From JAUXLW01 sp964195005 (GTDB lineage Bacteria; Actinomycetota; Acidimicrobiia; Spongiisociales; SHLN01), in assembly GCA_964195005.1 (NCBI GenBank), contig CAXMOO010000059.1, positions 1-38,085 on the forward strand: a stretch of DNA of 38,085 nt, given 5' to 3'. Position 1 is the stretch's first letter. Every line of letters starts with the position of its first letter. A program made the position numbers and the translations under genes. The notes under the pieces were generated by a model. That model made no database searches. It was given only the letters and a program-made list of their open reading frames with translations, and was not told the DNA's origin. Of the stretch, positions 25,229 through 31,765 are shown piece after piece.

Positions 25229-26314
25229 ATGGGAATCAAAGTCGGCATCGTCGGATTGCCCAACGTTGGCAAGTCCACACTCTTCAACGCTCTGACCGGA
25301 GCCGGGATAGCCGCGGAGAACTATCCGTTCACGACCGTCGAGCCCAATATCGGAGTGGCCTTCGTTCCCGACCGCCGGCTCCCCGTTCTGGCCGAGATCG
25401 TGGGTCCCGAGGATGTCGTGCCCACCGCTGTCGAATTTGTCGATATCGCCGGGCTGGTGGCGGGAGCGTCCGAAGGAGAGGGCCTCGGCAACAAGTTCCT
25501 ATCGCACATTCGCGAGACGGATGCTATTGCCCACGTTGTCCGTTGTTTCGCCGACGACGATGTCGCACACGTTGAGGTGGACGTCGATCCGCTACGAGAC
25601 ATCGAGACAATAAATACCGAGCTGGCCCTTGCCGACCTCGGGTCCGTTGAACGAGCAATTGAGCGGGCGGGTCAGAAGGCCAAATCGGGGGACAAGGGCG
25701 CCCAGCAGCGGCTAGACACTCTGACGAAGCTGCACGCCCACATCGATGCAGGTAATCCGGTCCGTACGCTGGACCTGTCCCCGGACGAAGCCCTCGTCGC
25801 CAGAGACCTATTTCTGTTGACCTTGAAGCCCATCATGTACGTGGCCAACGTTGCTGAGGACAGGGATCAGAGATTCGTACCGGCGATGGCGAATCAGGCT
25901 GGAGCCGAGAGAGCTCCGCTGGTGGTGATAAGTGCAGCCGTGGAGGACGAGATCGTGGCGCTCGACGATGCCGACAAACACGAGTTCCTGGCCGAGCTCG
26001 GCGAGACCGAGCCGGGCCTGAATCGCGTTATCCGGGCGGCGTACATCCTCCTGGGATTGAACACCTTCTTTACTTTGGGGCCCAAAGAGGTACGGGCGTG
26101 GCCATTCCGACATGGCGCCACTGCACGCGAGGCAGCCGGCTCGATCCACACCGATTTTGAGCGGGGTTTCATTCGGGCCGAGGTGATCTCCTATGAGGAC
26201 TTTGTTGAGCACGGTGGGGAGAAGGGGGCAAAAGATGCCGGTCTCTGGCGCCTGGAGGGAAAGGACTATCTCGTCGCCGAAGGCGACGTGATCTACTTCC
26301 GCTTCAATCTGTGA
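25229..26314 (+). CDS. ychF: YchF/OBG-family ATPase
   Basis: A 361-residue YchF, full length. G1 is GLPNVGKST (9-17), followed by the YchF-typical AENYPFTTVEPNIG, then FVDIAGLVAGASEGEGLGNKFLSHIRETDAIAHVVRCF (G3 and its extension). The G4 position is NVAE in place of NKxD, the known YchF change that gives ATP over GTP preference. A coiled-coil insertion and a C-terminal TGS domain (RAWPFRHGATAREAAGSIHTDFERGFIRAEV) follow. It binds ribosomes and takes part in stress responses in other bacteria. No Shine-Dalgarno sequence precedes ATG 25229; TACACT at 25213-25218 could be the -10 of a nearly leaderless transcript. Confidence 0.96.
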   Translation: MGIKVGIVGLPNVGKSTLFNALTGAGIAAENYPFTTVEPNIGVAFVPDRRLPVLAEIVGPEDVVPTAVEFVDIAGLVAGASEGEGLGNKFLSHIRETDAIAHVVRCFADDDVAHVEVDVDPLRDIETINTELALADLGSVERAIERAGQKAKSGDKGAQQRLDTLTKLHAHIDAGNPVRTLDLSPDEALVARDLFLLTLKPIMYVANVAEDRDQRFVPAMANQAGAERAPLVVISAAVEDEIVALDDADKHEFLAELGETEPGLNRVIRAAYILLGLNTFFTLGPKEVRAWPFRHGATAREAAGSIHTDFERGFIRAEVISYEDFVEHGGEKGAKDAGLWRLEGKDYLVAEGDVIYFRFNL

Positions 26315-26323
26315 GCCCGCCTT

Positions 26324-26409
26324 CCCTGGGGGGAGGTGGGAACCGGATTCAAGAGGCTTTAATCCTCCCCCTCCTCACCTTCGCTTTGCTCAGGCGGTCC
26401 TCCCCAGGG
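26324..26409 (+). terminator. Inverted repeat after ychF, possible terminator or processing hairpin
   Basis: CCCTGGGGGGAGG (26324-26336) pairs with CCTCCCCAGGG (26399-26409) with a two-base bulge, 10 bases after the ychF stop. The loop is long (about 62 bases) and no T-run follows, so Rho-independent function is uncertain. The G-rich core GGGGGGAGGTG occurs again at 26434-26444. Confidence 0.4.
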
Positions 26410-26600
26410 TCGGCATAGAGGTTCTCCTTTCCCGGGGGGAGGTGACGCAAGGGGGAACGGTTCCTGTATATAGCACGATGAGTGGTCGATCAGACAGGGC
26501 TTTTCGCCAAGCAGCGAAATGACATTCTGATGTCTAGTCATTCGTGACTATTGAAGGATGGTCCCTCAAACGACCACGGATAGTGGTCGATAGTTTGGGT
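26410..26600. other. Intergenic region before the FlgM-like gene
   Basis: Together with the inverted repeat this makes about 286 bases without a convincing gene between ychF and the FlgM-like gene. It holds a second GGGGGGAGGTG (26434-26444), an AT-rich TATATAG at about 26467-26473, a small hairpin TTCGC/GCGAA near 26503-26518, and the repeated AGTGGTCGAT elements described separately. A 60-codon Pro/Gly/Glu-rich minus-strand frame here looks spurious. Confidence 0.5.
26481..26591 (+). promoter_or_regulatory. Operator-like AGTGGTCGAT repeats and dyad upstream of the FlgM-like gene
   Basis: AGTGGTCGAT occurs at 26481-26490 and at 26582-26591. The second copy is half of a perfect dyad, CGACCAC (26571-26577) and GTGGTCG (26583-26589) around GGATA, ending 11 bases before the start codon. 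Arrangement fits a repressor site or an RNA hairpin that masks the start. Confidence 0.35.
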
Positions 26601-26762
26601 ATGGACTTCCGGCAAGACCACGAGGCTGTTTCGCTCCCGAGCCGCGCCGAACGGCTCCAGGAGCTGGCCCGCGAGATTACGGAAGGGACATATCGGATTC
26701 CGGCCGAATGGGTAGCCGAGGCCATACTCACGTGGCGAGGCCGGTCCGGACGCCGCAACTGA
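26601..26762 (+). CDS. FlgM-like anti-sigma-28 factor (53 aa)
   Basis: From ATG 26601 the frame gives 53 residues; a GTG further upstream would add 19 residues without family similarity. The core SRAERLQELAREITEGTYRIPAEWVAEAIL follows the FlgM C-terminal pattern: R-x2-R-x3-L-x3-I-x2-G-x-Y-x-I-x4-VA-x-x-IL. FlgM binds and restrains the flagellar sigma factor FliA until the hook is complete. Here no flagellar gene is visible nearby, so either the regulon lies elsewhere or the protein controls another sigma factor. It is shorter than usual FlgM (about 90-100), keeping only the sigma-binding half. The ribosome site is weak and a stem-loop lies just upstream. The DUF368 gene follows after 29 bases. 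Confidence 0.62.
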   Translation: MDFRQDHEAVSLPSRAERLQELAREITEGTYRIPAEWVAEAILTWRGRSGRRN

Positions 26763-26791
26763 TCGCCCACCTTCCAGTACGCTGATCCGCC

Positions 26792-27670
26792 ATGATGCCG
26801 CTGCAGTTCCTTCGCGGTTTCCTCATGGGATCCGCCGATGTTGTCCCCGGAGTATCCGGCGGTACGGTTGCCCTCGTCGTCGGGATCTACCCGCGGCTGG
26901 TGGCGAACATTCGCCAGGGATCCAGGGCTCTGGGATCTTTTGCCCGGCTGCAGTTTTCAGCCGGCGGACAGCACGTGAGGCAGATCGAGTGGAATTTCCT
27001 TCTGCCACTTCTCGCCGGGATCGCCGTGGCCCTCGTCTCGCTGGCCCGTCTGGTCGAAACGTTGCTTGAAAATCACCCTGTGGAGATGGCTGCCCTCTTT
27101 TTCGGGCTTGTAGCGGCGTCGGTGTTTGTCGCCAGGGGCATGGTCTCCCGATGGGATTGGGCCCGGATCACCATCTTCATCGGCGTGGCCCTGATCGCTT
27201 TCGCCGTGCTGGGCTATCGCTCAGGAGAAGCCGACTCGCCCGCGACCTGGATCTTCTTTTTCGCAGGCGCGTTCGCCATCTCTGCCATGATCATTCCTGG
27301 CGTTTCGGGCTCATTTCTGTTGCTGGTGCTCGGCATGTACGAAGCGGTGCTGGCAGCCGTTAACGATCGGGAGATCGACGTGTTGATCGTTTTTGTTGTC
27401 GGCGCGGTGATCGGGCTGGCCCTTTTCTCGTCGGCGCTGCACTGGGCACTCGAGACTCACCACGACGTCGTGATGGCCGCCATCACCGGGTTGTTGCTGG
27501 GCTCGTTGCGGGTGTTGTGGCCGTGGCCGAACGGGATCGACGGCCCCGAGCTGTCGGGCCCCATCGCCGATGAGTTCGCGGCGCCATTTCTGCTGGCTGT
27601 TGTCGGGGTGGGGATCGTCTTGCTTCTGACCCGGCTTGGCCAGCGCAGCGGAGCCGCGGTCGACGCGTGA
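26792..27670 (+). CDS. DUF368 polyprenyl-phosphate (C55-P) transporter family protein
   Basis: A 292-residue multi-pass membrane protein of the DUF368 family. The family hallmark appears twice: SADVVPGVSGGTVALVVGIYP near the N-terminus and MIIPGVSGSFLLLVLGMYE near residue 170, as expected for an inverted-repeat fold with two re-entrant hairpins. About eight hydrophobic segments are visible. Members of this family have been linked to flipping undecaprenyl phosphate back across the membrane for cell-wall synthesis; that is family knowledge, not shown here. ATG 26792 or 26795 may be the start. It overlaps dtd by four bases (GTGA). Confidence 0.88.
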   Translation: MMPLQFLRGFLMGSADVVPGVSGGTVALVVGIYPRLVANIRQGSRALGSFARLQFSAGGQHVRQIEWNFLLPLLAGIAVALVSLARLVETLLENHPVEMAALFFGLVAASVFVARGMVSRWDWARITIFIGVALIAFAVLGYRSGEADSPATWIFFFAGAFAISAMIIPGVSGSFLLLVLGMYEAVLAAVNDREIDVLIVFVVGAVIGLALFSSALHWALETHHDVVMAAITGLLLGSLRVLWPWPNGIDGPELSGPIADEFAAPFLLAVVGVGIVLLLTRLGQRSGAAVDA

Positions 27671-28122
27671 GGGCCGTTGTGCAGAGGGTGTCTCAGGCCT
27701 CGGTCATGGAGGACGGAGTCGTTCGCGGCGAGATCGGCTCCGGGCTTCTGGTGCTGGTCGGCGTCGCCCCGGGCGACGAATCGGCCGACGTCGACGCATT
27801 AGCCGACAAGCTCGTGAACATTCGCCTGATGGCCGACACGGAGGGCAAGATGAATCGCTCAGTTCTGGAGTCGGGTGCGTCCATTCTTGTCGTGAGCCAA
27901 TTCACGCTCCAGGCCGATATTCGCAAGGGTCGGCGACCCTCATTCACTTCGGCCGCCGAGCCGGATTTGGCCGAACCTCTGATTGAGCGCCTGGCAGACC
28001 GCATCTCCGAAGTGGGCGTCCCCGTGTCCACCGGTGTCTTTGGAGCTCACATGGAGGTGGCGCTGGTCAACGACGGGCCGGTAACGCTGGTGATCGACGT
28101 TGCCAACGGCAAGGTGGCGTAG
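27667..28122 (+). CDS. dtd: D-aminoacyl-tRNA deacylase
   Basis: A 151-residue Dtd of normal length. It starts MRAVVQRVSQASV, has KLVNIRLMADTEGKMNRSV, the active-site SQFTLQADIRKGRRPSF and the cross-subunit NDGPVTLVID (the Gly-Pro motif). The enzyme hydrolyses D-amino acids and Gly mischarged on tRNA as a homodimer in the cytoplasm. GTG 27667 overlaps the DUF368 stop by four bases. It ends 20 bases from the convergent plsY stop. Confidence 0.96.
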   Translation: MRAVVQRVSQASVMEDGVVRGEIGSGLLVLVGVAPGDESADVDALADKLVNIRLMADTEGKMNRSVLESGASILVVSQFTLQADIRKGRRPSFTSAAEPDLAEPLIERLADRISEVGVPVSTGVFGAHMEVALVNDGPVTLVIDVANGKVA

Positions 28123-28142
28123 CAGGCTCCTGGGAACTGCGT

Positions 28143-28724
28143 CTAGGTGGCTCGTCTCAGGTCGGCGACGAACTTGGGGGCCGTTATCAGGAGCACACCC
28201 AACCCGAGTGCTACCAGGGCGACTCCGGTGTCGATGCCCCAGCCAACCGGCAAGTCGAGTGCCACCCAGGCGATGGTGGCGGCGGTGTAGAACGCCAGGC
28301 CCAACAAGGCCCCCTTGGCAGCTGATCCCATCAGCCGGGCCGTGCCTGCCATGAACGGGACCGCGACCACCAGGCCGAGGGGCCAAGCCGCCATCGTCAC
28401 TCCTCCCGCAACCCCGAGTCCCTTGCCGCCTCGAAACCGAAACCAGGGGTTGAGTATCTGCCCGCTGATGGCCGCCAGCCCGCCCGCCACCGCGCCTCCG
28501 CTGCCGACCAGTGCTAGGCCCAGCTGCACGGCGAGGAACCCTTTGAGGATGTCCACCAGCAAGACGGCTCCGGCCAGTTTCTTGCCCCCAACGACAAGGG
28601 CGTTGGCAGTGCCGGGGTTGCCCGTTCCCTCTGTCCGCAGGTTGTGGCCGACCGCCAGCGCCAGCAGATGAGCCGAGGGGATGGCCCCGAGGCCGAACCC
28701 GATGAGGAGTGCGGCGGCGGTCAC
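28143..28724 (-). CDS. plsY: Acyl-phosphate:glycerol-3-phosphate acyltransferase PlsY
   Basis: A 193-residue integral membrane acyltransferase that makes lysophosphatidate from acyl-phosphate and glycerol-3-phosphate. PlsY motifs are present in order: GAIPSAHLLA, TEGTGNPGTANALVVGGKK (motif 1, about 32-50), FRFRGGKGLGVAGG (motif 2, about 99-112), and a more divergent third motif region. Five or more hydrophobic segments. GTG 28724 overlaps the adnB stop (GTGA), so it is the last gene of the DUF488-adnA-adnB run. Metabolically it is unrelated to repair; the coupling is probably only positional. Confidence 0.93.
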   Translation of the reverse strand: MTAAALLIGFGLGAIPSAHLLALAVGHNLRTEGTGNPGTANALVVGGKKLAGAVLLVDILKGFLAVQLGLALVGSGGAVAGGLAAISGQILNPWFRFRGGKGLGVAGGVTMAAWPLGLVVAVPFMAGTARLMGSAAKGALLGLAFYTAATIAWVALDLPVGWGIDTGVALVALGLGVLLITAPKFVADLRRAT

Positions 28725-31700
28725 TCGAGCGCCTGGTTATCGGCGAGCCATTGCCGGCCCGGCTCGCAGAATTTGACGAAGTCACAATGACGACAGGCTT
28801 CCGACGGCTCGGGCTCGAAGCGTTCAGTGTTGATGTCTTCGAGAATCGTCGTGAGCCGTGACCGCGCCGTGTCCAGCCAACCCGTATCCACGGTCGTCGA
28901 CTCCTCTTCCAGTCCGTTCCCGAAGTAGGCGAAGGTAACTGCCAGTGAGTCGGGGCGGGACCCAAGGCTTCCCTCATCGGCAGCCACTCCGTACGCCTGC
29001 AACTGCACCTGACGGGCCGGGTCGGTCCGGTTACGCCCACTCTTGAAGTCCACGATCTCCCAGAAGTGGTCCTTCGTGTAGATGGCGTCGATCCTGCCTC
29101 TTATCCGGTTGTCGCCCATCTGCATCACAAACGGTCGTTCCACCCATGTCGGTTTGGTGGTAGCGAACCGTGACGCCTGAAAGGTCTCATATGAATCGGG
29201 GGAGGGCTCCTGCTCGTCCGGCACAAAATCATATGTGTCCTCATCGGCCACTTCGAGGGGTATGACTCCACGGTTGTGGAGCTCGATGCGGCGGTGCAGG
29301 TCGATGCCCGCCCGGAGCCAGGGTGCCGGCCGCCTGGGCAGGCGATCCACGTCGCTCCAGTAGAAGCGCTTAGGGCAGGTCGCATAGGTAACCAACGAGG
29401 ACACGGAGATCACGGTTGGGCCGTCCGGCTGTGCATCCTCGGGCTCGGGGAGCCCGCTAAGGATCAGTGATAGCTGTTCCACCTGGGCATCGTACGCCGT
29501 CGTGTCTGCGGCAGCTTCCCGGGGCCACTGGGGATCGGCCATCGTATCCAGCAGAGCTGCCTGCCATCCCTGGCCGAAGTGAGGGTCGGGCGCTACCACG
29601 CGAGGCGGGGCAGCTGAGGAGTCCGGCCTGGCGCCGGCATCTTCGCAATCGGCCAGGCGAGAGCTGATATCCAGATCATCGATTATCGAAAACAGGTCGC
29701 TGGGGCGTTTGGCTCTCTTCTGGCCGTACCAATGAGCTCCCGACACAACGAGGCGCTTCTTGGCCCTGGTCACTGCCACGTATGCCGTGCGCCATTCCTG
29801 ATCAGTGTGGAGGTCCCTGAGAGCGTCCTTGCGGGCGTCCGCGTCATCGGGATCGAGGGTGGGAAGGTGTTGGGCATCTAGCCGGGCGGTGAACGGCAGG
29901 CTGGCAGGCCGGGCAAACGGGTCGTCGAATGCCCGAGGACGGCTTGGGAACGTGTCGTTGACGACCGCCGGGAGGTACACAGAGTCCCATTCGAGCCCCT
30001 TGGCGCGGTGGGCTGTGATGAGCGTTACGGCGTCGCTGCTGGCGGCTGGAGCCAGGTCGAGCTCCTCGGCCGCCCGCTCGTCCACTAGCAGCGCCAGGTA
30101 TTCGAGGAAGGCGGTCAGGGAGGGGCGGCCTTCAAGCGGGCTCCACGCTTCGGCCAGATCGAGGAAGCGATAAAGGTTGAGGCGGGCACTGCGGCTGGCG
30201 CTTTCCTCGAGTGAATCGATCTCGATCCACACGCCCAAGCGATCGAGCACGCGGCGGCAAAGCTCGACCAGTGAGACGCCTTGCGCCTCTTCTACAAGGG
30301 TCGAGTGGAGAGAGCGAAACCGTTCCAATGCCGTGGTGGCTTCGGGGCGGGGGAGCTCTGTAACCTCCAGGATCGCCTCGAGAAGCGTAAATCCCGGGAC
30401 GTCGCCTTCATCGGAGGTCGTGCCATCCTGCTCCCGCACCCACTCCGCCGGGGGTACCAGGTCGCCGAACCCGAGCCCGAAGTGAGGCCCGAGCAAAATC
30501 CGCAACAGTGCCGGGCCATCGCTGGGATCTTCGAGAATCCGCAGCCACGACCACAGGTCGGTGACTTCGGGAACGTGAAGCAGGCCACCGAGGCTCACTA
30601 CCTGGATCGGCACACCCGCCTCAGCCAGTACCTGGCGGATCAGCGGGATCTGGGCGTTCTTTCGGAAAATCAATGCGATATCGCGCCACTCCAGACCGGC
30701 CTCATGCGCCGAAATGATCTCGGCTGCCAGCCAGTCGGCCTCCTCACCGGCGGTGCGAAACCAGGCGGTCGCCACTTCTCCCTCGCCTGCGGTGTCGAGC
30801 GCCCGTAAGGGCTCGCGGTTTGCTCGCCGCGAGATCTGCTCCGCGACGGTGTTGGCGACCGTGACGATGTGATGACCCGATCGGCGGTTGAGTGACAGCT
30901 GGAGAGTGGGGCTTGGAGTGCCGCCCGGCCCGGGGAAGTGCTCGGGGAATCTCGCGAAGTTCTCGAGTGAGGCCCCACGCCACTCGTAGATGGTCTGGTC
31001 GGCGTCTCCCACAGCCGTGACCGGAAAGCCGTCGCCGAAGAGGGAGCTTAAAAGCTCGCGCTGGGCCGGGTTGGTGTCCTGGTACTCGTCGAGGAGGACC
31101 ACACCGAATCGCCCCCGTACTGCCGCGGCGACGGCGGGTTGCTCCACAACCAGCCGGTGGGCGAGGGCAATGAGGTCGCTGAAGTCGATCACGCCGAGCT
31201 GGTGCTTGAGCTTGCGGTAACGGGTGAGGGCCGCGAGCATCTCCGCTCGCCTCTCTCCGACGTCTCCTTCCCCGCCCGGCACCGATTCAGGGTCTCGAAG
31301 GTTATCGGCCAACTGCCCGGCCAGGGCAGCGAGCTCCTCTACTCGCTGTCCAGGGGCTGAGAGGTCGAGATGCTCGTAGGACCCGCCGCCCAACGCATCT
31401 CGCAAGAGCTGACGTACGAACCCCGGCGTCACCAGGCGGGCGGTGCGCTCAACGCCGACGTAGGCGCCGAATTCGAGAAGCAGATTGGCGGCGAAACCGT
31501 GATAGGTCGTCACCTCGACGTCGCCGGTATCCGTCAACTGTCCGGCCAGAGCAGCCAGCTCCTCGATCCGCTGGCGAAGCTCTTCCGAGGCCTTGTTGGT
31601 AAAGGTCACACCGAGCGCGCTTGCCACCTGGCCCGTGCCGAGGAGGTTGACGAGTCGCAGCGCCATCGTTGTCGTCTTGCCCGTGCCGGCCCCGGCGTTG

Positions 31701-31765
31701 ACCCGCAGGGGTCCCAACGGATGGTCGATCACCTGCTGCTGCTCGGGAGAAGGGTCGAATGTCAT
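28721..31765 (-). CDS. adnB: AdnB-like helicase-nuclease subunit
   Basis: A 1,014-residue protein with an N-terminal UvrD-type motor and a C-terminal RecB-like nuclease. Motor motifs: Walker A NAGAGTGKTT near residue 25, motif II LLDEYQDTNPAQ, motif III GDADQTIYEWRGA, and motif VI AYVAVTRAKKRLVV. Nuclease motifs: GIDLHRRIELH, IRGRIDAIY and VDFKSG, all intact. Four cysteines for an Fe-S cluster: ATCPKRF before the nuclease and CRHCDFVKFC at its end. With AdnA it forms the actinobacterial end-resection machine that replaces RecBCD/AddAB. ATG 31765 shares its A with the adnA stop; GTG 31768 is the alternative. plsY follows with a GTGA overlap. Confidence 0.92.
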   Translation of the reverse strand: MTFDPSPEQQQVIDHPLGPLRVNAGAGTGKTTTMALRLVNLLGTGQVASALGVTFTNKASEELRQRIEELAALAGQLTDTGDVEVTTYHGFAANLLLEFGAYVGVERTARLVTPGFVRQLLRDALGGGSYEHLDLSAPGQRVEELAALAGQLADNLRDPESVPGGEGDVGERRAEMLAALTRYRKLKHQLGVIDFSDLIALAHRLVVEQPAVAAAVRGRFGVVLLDEYQDTNPAQRELLSSLFGDGFPVTAVGDADQTIYEWRGASLENFARFPEHFPGPGGTPSPTLQLSLNRRSGHHIVTVANTVAEQISRRANREPLRALDTAGEGEVATAWFRTAGEEADWLAAEIISAHEAGLEWRDIALIFRKNAQIPLIRQVLAEAGVPIQVVSLGGLLHVPEVTDLWSWLRILEDPSDGPALLRILLGPHFGLGFGDLVPPAEWVREQDGTTSDEGDVPGFTLLEAILEVTELPRPEATTALERFRSLHSTLVEEAQGVSLVELCRRVLDRLGVWIEIDSLEESASRSARLNLYRFLDLAEAWSPLEGRPSLTAFLEYLALLVDERAAEELDLAPAASSDAVTLITAHRAKGLEWDSVYLPAVVNDTFPSRPRAFDDPFARPASLPFTARLDAQHLPTLDPDDADARKDALRDLHTDQEWRTAYVAVTRAKKRLVVSGAHWYGQKRAKRPSDLFSIIDDLDISSRLADCEDAGARPDSSAAPPRVVAPDPHFGQGWQAALLDTMADPQWPREAAADTTAYDAQVEQLSLILSGLPEPEDAQPDGPTVISVSSLVTYATCPKRFYWSDVDRLPRRPAPWLRAGIDLHRRIELHNRGVIPLEVADEDTYDFVPDEQEPSPDSYETFQASRFATTKPTWVERPFVMQMGDNRIRGRIDAIYTKDHFWEIVDFKSGRNRTDPARQVQLQAYGVAADEGSLGSRPDSLAVTFAYFGNGLEEESTTVDTGWLDTARSRLTTILEDINTERFEPEPSEACRHCDFVKFCEPGRQWLADNQALE

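Noticed and set aside
26328..26444. G-quadruplex from repeated GGGGGG tracts
   Set aside because: Only two long G-tracts exist about 100 bases apart, not four closely spaced ones.
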